A stretch of 64,000 nucleotides of DNA from Rhizobium sp. Q54. Its GTDB lineage: Bacteria; Pseudomonadota; Alphaproteobacteria; Micropepsales; Micropepsaceae. The notes beneath the pieces are model-generated. The model was not told where the DNA came from. It saw nothing but the letters and a program-made list of their open reading frames with translations, and did not search any database. The stretch spans positions 62,001-126,000 of the forward strand of contig CAMCWK010000006.1 of the NCBI GenBank assembly GCA_945882615.1, read 5' to 3'. The position numbers were made by a program, and so were the translations under genes. This document shows, piece by piece, positions 42,858 to 50,849 of this stretch. Positions within the stretch are counted from its first letter, which is position 1. The number at the start of each line of letters is the position of its first letter.

Positions 42858-44723
42858 GTGAACGAGTTGTGGCGACCGACAGCCGAAGCGCGCCCCGCCG
42901 CGCCCCGCCCCCCCTCACCCGCGCCGCCGCCTATGCCGGCTTCCGCGCCGCCGCCGCCCGCGATGGCGCGTCCGCCGCAGGCCCAGCCCATCGCCGCACC
43001 AAGGCCCGCGGTTCAGCCCCCCATTCACGCCGCCCCGCCCGCGCCGCAACCGGCGGCACAGCCGCGCCCGGCGCCTGTTGTTTCGCCCGCGCCGATGGCG
43101 CCCGCTACTGAGCGCCGCGCCACGCCGCGCCCCGCGCCAACCACCGCGCAATGCATCGGCCGCGTCATCTCCGTCGCCGGATGCGCCACGCAGGTCGAGC
43201 TGGCGCCCCATATCCCCGGCCAGCCCGTGGCCCGCGCCGAAATCGGATCGCTGGCCAAGATCAGCGCCCAGGATGCCAGCGTGGTCGGCATCATTTCCGG
43301 CATGGCGGTGCAGGCCGGCCAGCGCGGCGAGAAAACCGTTCTGGAACTGATCCTGGTCGGCGAAGTCGTGCCCCAAGGTTTCCAGCGCGGCGTGGCGCAC
43401 TTCCCCTCGATCGGCGACGATGTCTATCTGGCCGGCGCCGCGGACCTCGCCCATGTCTATTCCCAGAACACGGTCGCGACGCTGAATGTCGGCACGCTGT
43501 ACCAGGACCCGTCGGTGTCGGCGCGGCTGATGGCCGACGATCTCTTCTCCAAGCATTTCGCCATTGTCGGCACCACCGGCTGCGGCAAATCCAGCGCCCT
43601 GACCTGTATCCTGCGCGAAGCCCTGAAAGAGCGCCCGCATGCCCATGTGCTCGTGCTGGACATGCACGGCGAATATCACCGCGCCTTCGGGGCGCAGGCC
43701 GAAGTGATCGGCGCCGGGGACCTGCATTTGCCCTTCTGGCTTTTGAATTTCCAGGAACTGCGTTCAGTCCTGACCAGCCCGGACGATCATCACGACGCGC
43801 AGGTGGAAATCCTGTGCGACGCCATCATCAACGCCAAGAAGCGCTATTCGAACGCAGCGGCGGGGCGGGTGCGCGCCGCGCTCGACACCTCGACCGCGAC
43901 GGTGGACAGCCCGACCCCGTTCCGCCTCTCTGATCTCATCAGCTATATCGACGAACAGCTGGGCAAGCTGGAACGCCCCTATCCCACGCTGGCCTATCGC
44001 CGCCTCAAGTCGCGCATTGAATCACTCGCCAGCGATCCCCGTTACGTCTTCATGTTCGGCAATCCGAACATGGAAGACACGATGGTCGAGATCATGGCGC
44101 GGCTGTTCCGCATTCCCAATGACGGCCGCCCCATCACCGTGATCGAACTGTCCACCGTGCCGGAGGAAATCCTGGACGTGGTGGTGCTGCTGCTGGCCCG
44201 CCTGACCTTCGATCTTGCCGTGTGGAGCAATGGCGGCTTGCCGGTGCTGCTGGTGTGCGAGGAAGCGCATCGCTATGTGCCCGCCGACGACCGCAAGGGC
44301 TTTTTCCCCACCCGCCAGGCGCTGTCGCGCATCGCCAAGGAGGGCCGCAAATACGGCATCTCGCTGGCCTTGCTGACCCAGCGCCCCTCGGAACTGGACA
44401 CCACCATCCTGTCCCAGTGCAGCACCATCCTGGCCATGCGCCTGGCCACAGAGAGCGATCAAAAGGTGATGCGCTCCAACGTGCATGACTCCACCTTTGG
44501 CATCCTGGAATATCTGCCGCTGCTGGCCGACCGCGAAGCCATCGTGCTGGGGCGCGGCGCGCCGATGCCGATGCGCATCAAGTTCCACGAACTGCCCGCA
44601 ACCATCCTGCCGGGCAAGAGCCAGAACGAGTTCACCGAGCGCTGGGCCGCGCCCAACATGGACCGGCGCATGCTGGAAGACACGGTTGCGCGCTGGCGCA
44701 ACAACAGCGGCCGCAAGACCTAA
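42858..44723 (+). CDS. HerA-like DUF87 ATPase with Pro/Ala-rich N-terminus
   Basis: I start at the GTG 42858 (621 aa); the track ORF reads back into mlaC. Residues about 10-100 are almost pure Pro/Ala/Arg and disordered. Then come a HAS-barrel-like domain (CIGRVISVAGCATQVEL..., about 100-200) and a hexameric FtsK/HerA-type ATPase with Walker A GTTGCGKSSA (about 240-249), Walker B VLLVCEEAHRYVP (about 465-477) and LLTQRPSELD (about 515-524). HerA proteins normally pair with NurA for DNA end resection, but no NurA gene is adjacent, so the partner is unknown. Orphan bacterial relatives are widespread. Confidence 0.88.
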   Translation: MNELWRPTAEARPAAPRPPSPAPPPMPASAPPPPAMARPPQAQPIAAPRPAVQPPIHAAPPAPQPAAQPRPAPVVSPAPMAPATERRATPRPAPTTAQCIGRVISVAGCATQVELAPHIPGQPVARAEIGSLAKISAQDASVVGIISGMAVQAGQRGEKTVLELILVGEVVPQGFQRGVAHFPSIGDDVYLAGAADLAHVYSQNTVATLNVGTLYQDPSVSARLMADDLFSKHFAIVGTTGCGKSSALTCILREALKERPHAHVLVLDMHGEYHRAFGAQAEVIGAGDLHLPFWLLNFQELRSVLTSPDDHHDAQVEILCDAIINAKKRYSNAAAGRVRAALDTSTATVDSPTPFRLSDLISYIDEQLGKLERPYPTLAYRRLKSRIESLASDPRYVFMFGNPNMEDTMVEIMARLFRIPNDGRPITVIELSTVPEEILDVVVLLLARLTFDLAVWSNGGLPVLLVCEEAHRYVPADDRKGFFPTRQALSRIAKEGRKYGISLALLTQRPSELDTTILSQCSTILAMRLATESDQKVMRSNVHDSTFGILEYLPLLADREAIVLGRGAPMPMRIKFHELPATILPGKSQNEFTERWAAPNMDRRMLEDTVARWRNNSGRKT

Positions 44724-44732
44724 AGCGGCGCG

Positions 44733-46391
44733 TCAGGCTCTCGCAAACCTTTTATACTTGATCCGGTGCGGCTGGTCGGCATCGACGCCCAGGCGGCGCT
44801 TCTTGTCGGCCTCGTAATCCTGGTAGTTGCCTTCGAACCATTCGACATGGCTGTCGCCTTCAAAGGCCAGCATGTGGGTGGCGATGCGGTCCAGGAACCA
44901 GCGGTCATGGCTGATGATCATGGCGCAGCCGGCGAATTCCTCCAGCGCCGATTCCAGCGCGCGCAAGGTTTCCACGTCCAGGTCGTTGGTGGGTTCGTCG
45001 AGCAGCAGGAGGTTGGCGCCCGAGCGCAGCATCTTGGCCAGATGCACGCGGTTGCGCTCGCCGCCCGACAGCTGGCCGACCTTCTTCTGCTGGTCACCGC
45101 CCTTGAAGGCGAAGTGGCCGCAATAGGCCCGGGCATTGATCTTGGTCTTGCCGAATTCGATGAAGTCGGTGCCGCCGGAAATCTCCTGATACACGGTCTT
45201 GTTGGGGTCAAGCGCATCGCGCGACTGGTCGACATAGCCCAGCTGCACGGTGGAGCCGACCTTGAGCGTGCCGGCATCGGGCTTTTCCTGCCCCGTCAAC
45301 ATGCGGAACAGGGTGGTCTTGCCCGCGCCGTTGGGCCCGATCACGCCGACAATGCCGCCGGCCGGCAGCTTGAAGTTCACATTCTCGTAGAGCAGGCGGT
45401 CGCCATAGCCCTTGGCCAGATTCTCGGCCTCGATCACCAGATCGCCCAACCGTTCGGCGACCGGGATCATGATGGTGGCGGTGCCGGCGCGCTGCTCCTG
45501 CGATTTTTTCACCAGCTCCTCATAGGAGTTGATGCGGGCCTTGGACTTGGCCTGACGCGCCTTGGGTGACTGGGAAATCCATTCGCGCTCGCGCGCGATG
45601 GTGCGCTGGGCCGCGGCCTCTTCGCTGGATTCCTGCTTCAGGCGCTTTTCCTGCACGCCCAGGAACGAGGAATAGTTGCCTTCGTGCGGAATGCCCTTGC
45701 CGCGATCCAGTTCCAGGATCCAGCTGGTGACATTGTCGAGGAAGTAGCGGTCATGGGTCACCAGGATGACGCAGCCGGTGTAATCCTTCAGCGTATGTTC
45801 CAGCCACTCCACCGACTCCGCGTCCAGATGGTTGGTGGGTTCGTCCAGCAGCAGCACATCGGGCGCGTCCAGCAGCAGCTTGCACAGCGCGACGCGGCGG
45901 CGCTCGCCACCCGACAGGGTTTCGACCTTGGCGTCGCCTTCGGGGCAGCGCAGCGCGTCCATCGCCTGGTCCACCTTGGAGTCGAGATCCCACAGGCCCT
46001 GGGCCTCGATCTCGTCCTGGAGCCTGGCCATCTCGTCGGCGGTCTCGTCGGTATAGTTCGATGCGATCTCGTTGTAGCGGTCGACCAGCGCCTGCTTTTT
46101 GGCGACGCCCTCCATCACATTCCCGCGCACGTCCTTGTCGGGGTCCAGCACCGGTTCCTGCGACAGGTAACCCATGCGCACGCCATCGGCGGACCAGGCT
46201 TCGCCGGTGAAATCCTTGTCCATCCCTGCCATGATCTTCATCAGGGTGGATTTGCCCGAGCCGTTGACGCCGACAATGCCGATCTTGGCGCCGGGATAGA
46301 AGCTCAGCCAGATGTCCTTGAGCACCTGCTTGCCGCCGGGATAGGTCTTGGACAGACCCTTCATCACATAAACAAATTGCGGCCCGGCCAT
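44733..46391 (-). CDS. ettA: Energy-dependent translational throttle EttA (ABC-F)
   Basis: Ribosome-binding ABC-F ATPase that regulates the first peptide-bond step according to the ATP/ADP level. The start is the ATG at 46391 (552 aa) after AAGGA; the longer track ORF is not coding upstream. Two ATPase halves are seen. Walker A VNGSGKSTLMKI and GPNGAGKTTLFRM, and signatures LSGGERRRVALCKLLL and LSGGERNRVHLAKMLR, are each followed by DEPTN. The linker with arm and toothed P-site motif (EEAAAQRTIAREREWISQSPKARQ) is typical of EttA. It converges with the HerA-like gene. Confidence 0.96.
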   Translation of the reverse strand: MAGPQFVYVMKGLSKTYPGGKQVLKDIWLSFYPGAKIGIVGVNGSGKSTLMKIMAGMDKDFTGEAWSADGVRMGYLSQEPVLDPDKDVRGNVMEGVAKKQALVDRYNEIASNYTDETADEMARLQDEIEAQGLWDLDSKVDQAMDALRCPEGDAKVETLSGGERRRVALCKLLLDAPDVLLLDEPTNHLDAESVEWLEHTLKDYTGCVILVTHDRYFLDNVTSWILELDRGKGIPHEGNYSSFLGVQEKRLKQESSEEAAAQRTIAREREWISQSPKARQAKSKARINSYEELVKKSQEQRAGTATIMIPVAERLGDLVIEAENLAKGYGDRLLYENVNFKLPAGGIVGVIGPNGAGKTTLFRMLTGQEKPDAGTLKVGSTVQLGYVDQSRDALDPNKTVYQEISGGTDFIEFGKTKINARAYCGHFAFKGGDQQKKVGQLSGGERNRVHLAKMLRSGANLLLLDEPTNDLDVETLRALESALEEFAGCAMIISHDRWFLDRIATHMLAFEGDSHVEWFEGNYQDYEADKKRRLGVDADQPHRIKYKRFARA

Positions 46392-46458
46392 ATGCAGGTT
46401 CCTTAAACGAGAGCGATGCGGGGTTTTAGCGCAAGCGCGGACGCTGTCGCCAGAACAA

Positions 46459-47592
46459 TCAGAATTTGATCTTGGCGCGGCTGAGCAGCGACACCGCGGT
46501 GGCGCCGCGCTGGCCGTGGGCGTTGGTCTGGTAGGCGGCGTTGGTCTGCAGCGCCACGGCCCCATCCAGGAAGTTGGTGACATAGCCGACCGAAAAGTCG
46601 GTTTCCGCCGCCTGGCCGCGGCCCAGGTTCAGCGCCGGCGTCTGGGAAATGATCAGCGGCGGCAGTTCCCCCGATCCGATCAGGCTGGAAAAGCTGCCCG
46701 CCATGCTGGGCGCGGGGCGGGTGAAGGCAAAGCCCAGCGTGTCGGTGCTGTCGAACAGGCCATGCTTGGCGATGGCCAGCGAATAGCTTTGTTCGCGCAG
46801 CAGGGGCCGGCTGCCCTTCTGGTTGAGCTGGGTCATGCCTTCGCTGAAGGAGGCGGTGGTCACCCAGCCCTTGCCCATATCGGCATAGGCCGAGACGGAA
46901 AAGGCATTGGTCTGGGCGCGCGATGCGAGCTGCGAAGCATTGGCGAAGCCCAAGGGCACCCCGGAACGATCCGAGGAAATGGCGGTGAAATCCAGGCCGA
47001 TGGCGCTGGTGACGTCCCACGACACGCCGCCCAGGATCGAGCGGGTCTGGCTGGCGTCATAGGTCATCGCCAAGGGGCCGGTGGGCGCGATGGGGTCGAA
47101 GCGGAAACGATCCAGCCGCTCGCTGTTGATCGAGGTGCCCAGCCGCATGCGCAAGTTCGGCGCCGGCACATAGGTCATGCCGGCATAGCGCCCGCCATTG
47201 GCGAGGCTGAGATACGGCGCGTTGACGGGCGTGAGGAAGGGCGAGACCTTGCGGTCGTAGCTGGTGAAGCGCGCGCCGATGTCCAACCCGCGCCCCGCAT
47301 CCAGCGCCAAAGTGGGCGACACAACGGTGCTGCCGGCGAACTGGGTCAGGTGCATGGCCTCGGCCGAGGGCACGCCGCTGCCCAGCGCGGCGGCCGTGAC
47401 GGGCTGAAGCGAGAAACCGGCAGGGCCGGTGGCGGAAAGTTCGAAAGCGGAGACAGCGCGGCTGACGCCGAAGGATTGCAGCGCGGGGGGAAGCTCAGCC
47501 GCCAATGCCACAGCCGTCAGCGCGGGCATCGCCACCGCCGATACGGCAGCAACGCCAACGGCCAGAACCGCTGTACGCACCAATCGCTTCAT
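46459..47592 (-). CDS. Predicted outer-membrane beta-barrel, unknown function
   Basis: A 377-aa exported protein. The start at 47592 opens with signal peptide MKRLVRTAVLAVGVAAVSAVAMPALTAVALA; the track start 23 codons earlier is not needed. The rest is alternating polar/hydrophobic strands with many Gly, Ser and Thr and a final strand ending in Phe (SRAKIKF), as in BAM substrates. GLDFTAISSDRSG, AYADMGKGWVTTASFSEGMTQL and LGFAFTRPAPSM resemble the C-terminal barrel of alphaproteobacterial S8 autotransporters, but no passenger or protease domain is present. No name can be given. It lies 170 bp downstream of the TonB receptor gene. Confidence 0.65.
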   Translation of the reverse strand: MKRLVRTAVLAVGVAAVSAVAMPALTAVALAAELPPALQSFGVSRAVSAFELSATGPAGFSLQPVTAAALGSGVPSAEAMHLTQFAGSTVVSPTLALDAGRGLDIGARFTSYDRKVSPFLTPVNAPYLSLANGGRYAGMTYVPAPNLRMRLGTSINSERLDRFRFDPIAPTGPLAMTYDASQTRSILGGVSWDVTSAIGLDFTAISSDRSGVPLGFANASQLASRAQTNAFSVSAYADMGKGWVTTASFSEGMTQLNQKGSRPLLREQSYSLAIAKHGLFDSTDTLGFAFTRPAPSMAGSFSSLIGSGELPPLIISQTPALNLGRGQAAETDFSVGYVTNFLDGAVALQTNAAYQTNAHGQRGATAVSLLSRAKIKF

Positions 47593-47742
47593 CCACAAAC
47601 CCCGTTCAGGGGCCCCTCTGCTAGTGGCAAGAAAATACCAGACCGCCGGTTCCCGGTCCAAGAAAAACAGCAGGATTTCTGCGGCTTTCTGGCCACAGAA
47701 AGGGCCGCAAACGGCGCAGGGTGACCGCCGGGTTAACGGGGG

Positions 47743-47759
47743 TTGTAATAATATTACAA
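47743..47759. promoter_or_regulatory. AT-rich 17-bp palindrome between TonB receptor and barrel genes
   Basis: TTGTAATA-A-TATTACAA is a perfect 8-1-8 palindrome in otherwise GC-rich DNA, 3 bp after the TonB receptor stop and 150 bp before the barrel start. It looks like a dimeric-regulator operator; no known consensus can be assigned with confidence. Confidence 0.5.
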
Positions 47760-47761
47760 TA

Positions 47762-49774
47762 TCACTGGAAGTCGTGCTGAATCCGGATACCCACCTGGGG
47801 GCCGGTGGTCAGGCGGCGCCGCTCGATCAGGCTGAGCGGGGCTGCGCCGCGAAGGCCGCCATAGATCAGCCGGTTGCGCTGGTAGTGGCTCGGCGCCATG
47901 TCGTTGGCAAAGACGCGCAAGGTCCAGTCCGGCGCCGGCTTGTGCTCGATGAAGGCCCCCAGCTTGAAGACGTGATATTCGGCGCTGATCTCGTCGATGC
48001 GGTATTCGGTTTCGGCGGTGATCAGATGGTCGTGCAGGGTCAGGCCGAAGCGCAGATCGTCCTGGGGGCGGTCATAGGTCGCCTCAAAGTGCAGCACCAC
48101 TTCCTGGTCGCCCGAGATGGGGCGGATCAGCTGCGTCGCCGGATCGCGGACCCGGCTGTGGGTATAGGAGCCGCTGCCGGTGAAGGTGACGCCGGGCAGC
48201 CCGACCTCGTCCAGGGGCAGGATCAGGCTGGTTTCCACCACATCGCGGCGGCCATTTCCGATATTGCCGACCGCGTCGAACACGGCTCCGCCCGCAAACA
48301 CCGGCACATGATCCACGACATCGGAAATATGTTCCTGGCGCGCTTCCAGCACGAAGGAACCGCGTGTCCAGAAATGCCGCTCCCAGGTCAGGGCGAAGAC
48401 CCAGGCGCTATAGGGCTCCAGATTCTTGTTGCCGGCATTGATCACATTGCTGTTGAGCGAGGTGGAGCTGGCGAAGTTGCGGAAATTGAGCTGGCCCACC
48501 TGGCGTTCGGCCAGGAAACGCAACTGGTTCTGCGGCGCGAAATCCCAGGTGGTCAGCCAGCGCGGCTTCCAGAAGGACAGGTCCTTGACGAGAGAGCTGT
48601 CGCCGCTCTGGGTCAGGGTTGAAGTCTCATAGCGCAGACCCACTTCGGACAGCAGCACGGGGCTGAAACGCTGGGTGGCGGTGGCGAAGAATTCGGCGCG
48701 CTCTTCTTCCACCCTGAGGTTGGCGGCAGGCAGCACCACGGGCGCGTTGTTCAGCGTGAGGGTACTGCGGCTGGAGAGCACATTGATGGTGCCTTCCACG
48801 CCCGCATCCAGCTTCAGGTCGCCGGTCTGCATCTGCCAGGCCAGACGGCCGACATCCTCGCGCTGGTTGAACAGGCTGCGCGCCCGGTCGGTGCGAAGGG
48901 CGGTGGTGGTCTGGCTGATCTCGTCTTGCTCTTCCTGGCGATGGACGGCAAAAAGCTGCACCTGTCCCCACAGGCCCAGCGGACGGACATATTCCAGCCG
49001 CGCCTCGCCGTTGCGGGCGCGGTCGCTTTCCAGGCCGCTCTGCTGGGAGATGGCGGGGAAGGTGATGTATTCGCGCACATCGGAATATTCGCGCTCCTGC
49101 TTGAGCACCAGGCCCAGGCTGAGATCGCCTTCCCACAAGGGCTGGCGGTAGCTGGTGCTGAAGTGGGTGAAATTGGTCAGGCTGGGGAATTCATATTCCG
49201 AAAGCCGCACCGGCGTGCCGTCGGGCGCAAAACGCCCACGCGTGCCGAAGCCCAGATTGTTGCCCACGCTGCGGCCATGGCTGATGGAGATGTCCAGCAC
49301 CGACTCGATGCCCTGGCGGGTGATGTTGAGCGCCAGGCGCGGCATGGTGGAGCCGGTGAGATTGACCGCGCCTTCCACTTCGGCGCGGCCGCGCAGCGAC
49401 GCGCCCTGAATGCGCACCACATTGGCCAGCACCGGATGGCCGTACATGTCGGCGGCGCCGCGGATGAGTTCGATACGCTCCACCGCAGCGGCCGAGATGC
49501 GGCCCAGAAGCGTTTCGACGCCTTCTTCCTTACTGGTCGGCGGCTGGCCGTCGACCAGGACGTTGCCGACCGTGCCGGAAAAGCCGCGAATGCCGGAATC
49601 ACCCGCTTGTACGCGAAAGCCCGGCAGCCGGCGCACCATGTCCAGCGCCGTGGCGGGCTGATATTCCTGGAAGAAGGCGGCCGGATAGGCGGTGATGCCG
49701 TCCGGAGCAGGCTGGGCCAGAGCGGGGAGCGTGGAAGCGGCAATCAGAAGCGAAGCAACAAGAGCGCGAAGCAT
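47762..49774 (-). CDS. TonB-dependent receptor beside a PepSY/two-component module
   Basis: A 670-aa outer-membrane receptor starting at the ATG 49774 (signal peptide MLRALVASLLIAASTLPALAQ). The plug is compact: ALDMVRRLPGFRV (about 44-56), DSGIRGFSGTVGNVLVDGQ (about 60-78) and VERIELIRGAADMYGHPVLANVVRI (about 98-122). A 22-strand-like barrel follows, ending IRIQHDFQ. The TonB box is not obvious. No Fur-like site is seen; instead TGTCAG direct repeats stand in the divergent promoter shared with a PepSY gene and a PhoP/PhoQ-like pair, suggesting two-component control. The substrate is unknown. Confidence 0.85.
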   Translation of the reverse strand: MLRALVASLLIAASTLPALAQPAPDGITAYPAAFFQEYQPATALDMVRRLPGFRVQAGDSGIRGFSGTVGNVLVDGQPPTSKEEGVETLLGRISAAAVERIELIRGAADMYGHPVLANVVRIQGASLRGRAEVEGAVNLTGSTMPRLALNITRQGIESVLDISISHGRSVGNNLGFGTRGRFAPDGTPVRLSEYEFPSLTNFTHFSTSYRQPLWEGDLSLGLVLKQEREYSDVREYITFPAISQQSGLESDRARNGEARLEYVRPLGLWGQVQLFAVHRQEEQDEISQTTTALRTDRARSLFNQREDVGRLAWQMQTGDLKLDAGVEGTINVLSSRSTLTLNNAPVVLPAANLRVEEERAEFFATATQRFSPVLLSEVGLRYETSTLTQSGDSSLVKDLSFWKPRWLTTWDFAPQNQLRFLAERQVGQLNFRNFASSTSLNSNVINAGNKNLEPYSAWVFALTWERHFWTRGSFVLEARQEHISDVVDHVPVFAGGAVFDAVGNIGNGRRDVVETSLILPLDEVGLPGVTFTGSGSYTHSRVRDPATQLIRPISGDQEVVLHFEATYDRPQDDLRFGLTLHDHLITAETEYRIDEISAEYHVFKLGAFIEHKPAPDWTLRVFANDMAPSHYQRNRLIYGGLRGAAPLSLIERRRLTTGPQVGIRIQHDFQ

Positions 49775-49818
49775 GGTTGTTTTTGACGGATTCCACCCCA
49801 CGCCAGCCCAACGGGACT

Positions 49819-49835
49819 TGTCAGTCTGCTGTCAG
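49819..49835. promoter_or_regulatory. TGTCAG direct repeats in the divergent receptor/PepSY promoter
   Basis: TGTCAG-N5-TGTCAG has the 11-bp period of OmpR/PhoP-family binding sites. It lies between the receptor (start 49774 minus) and PepSY gene (49885 plus). The regulator encoded at 50187 is the likely binder. Confidence 0.5.
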
Positions 49836-49884
49836 GCAATCTGGCCTAGATCGGCCGGGAAACCTGCGACACAATGGCGGGCAC

Positions 49885-50187
49885 ATGACGAAATGGATTC
49901 CTGGTCTCCTTTTGGCGGCGGCGCTGTCCTTGCACAGCGTGCAGGCGAAGGAAAGGTTCGACCAGGACGATGCCCGCGAAGCGCTGCGCAAGGGCGAGGT
50001 GATGCCGCTGACCAAAATCCTGCACATCGTCGCCAAGCGCCAGCCCGGCACGGTGATCGCGGTGGATCTGGAACTGCGGCGCGGAAAGCTGATCTATGAA
50101 ATCGACGTGATCACCGCCGATGGACGCCGCCGCGAACTCAGGCTGGACGCGCGGCACGGCAAAATCCTGGCTGTGGTCGACGAATAA
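49885..50187 (+). CDS. Small periplasmic PepSY-domain protein
   Basis: A 100-aa exported protein: signal peptide MTKWIPGLLLAAALSLHSVQA, then one PepSY domain (about 24-98) with ALRKGEVMPLTKILHIVAKRQPGTVIAVDLELRRGKLIYEIDVITADG in the usual order. PepSY domains bind or inhibit peptidases or act as sensor accessories. The track start 36 codons upstream is rejected in favour of the signal peptide. Its TAA shares one base with the regulator ATG (TAATG), so it is the first gene of a PepSY-regulator-kinase operon and may feed a periplasmic signal to the kinase. Confidence 0.85.
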   Translation: MTKWIPGLLLAAALSLHSVQAKERFDQDDAREALRKGEVMPLTKILHIVAKRQPGTVIAVDLELRRGKLIYEIDVITADGRRRELRLDARHGKILAVVDE

Positions 50188-50849
50188 TGCGCGCTTTGGT
50201 GGTGGAGGATTCTCCCGACGTCGCGCAGCATGTCGCCGAAGCCCTGACGGCGGCGGGTTTTGTGGTCGATCATGCGCGCGATGGCGACGATGCCTGGTAT
50301 CGCGGCGACACCGGCGAGTATGACGTGGTCATACTCGATCTGGGCCTGCCCAAGCTGGACGGACTGTCGGTGCTCAAGCGCTGGCGCGGCGCCGACCGGC
50401 TGTTTCCGGTTTTGATCCTGTCGGCGCGCGGCGACTGGATCGAAAAGGTCGAGGGCATCGAAGCCGGCGCCGACGATTACATGGGCAAGCCCTTCGAGAT
50501 GGGCGAGCTGGTGGCGCGGGTGAAGGGTCTGGTGCGCCGGGCGGCGGGACGCGGCGCCAGCGTCATGCGCCTGGGCGCATTGGTGCTGGACACGGCGCGC
50601 ATGGCGGCCAGCGTGAACGGCACGCCGGTCCGGCTGTCGCCGCTGGAATACCGGCTGCTGAATTATCTCGCCCATCATGTCGGGCGCCCGGTGTCGGCGG
50701 GCGAGATCGCCGATCATCTCTACGGCCTCTCCGAACAGGCCGATGTCAATGCGGTGGAAGCCCTGATGACGCGGCTGCGCCGCAAACTGGGCGCCGACGT
50801 CATCCAGACCCGGCGCGGCTTCGGCTATCAGATCGAAGGCGACGCTTGA
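50187..50849 (+). CDS. PhoP/OmpR-family response regulator
   Basis: A 220-aa regulator. The receiver domain (1-115) has acidic residues in VVEDSP, phospho-acceptor Asp51 (VVILDLGLPKLDG) and Lys in YMGKPF near 101. The winged helix (about 125-218) ends RRGFGYQIEGDA. It is closest in wording to PhoP/QseB-type regulators. The stop overlaps the kinase TTG start by 4 nt (TTGA). A TGTCAG direct repeat upstream of the operon is the likely own target, and it also faces the TonB receptor gene. Confidence 0.93.
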   Translation: MRALVVEDSPDVAQHVAEALTAAGFVVDHARDGDDAWYRGDTGEYDVVILDLGLPKLDGLSVLKRWRGADRLFPVLILSARGDWIEKVEGIEAGADDYMGKPFEMGELVARVKGLVRRAAGRGASVMRLGALVLDTARMAASVNGTPVRLSPLEYRLLNYLAHHVGRPVSAGEIADHLYGLSEQADVNAVEALMTRLRRKLGADVIQTRRGFGYQIEGDA

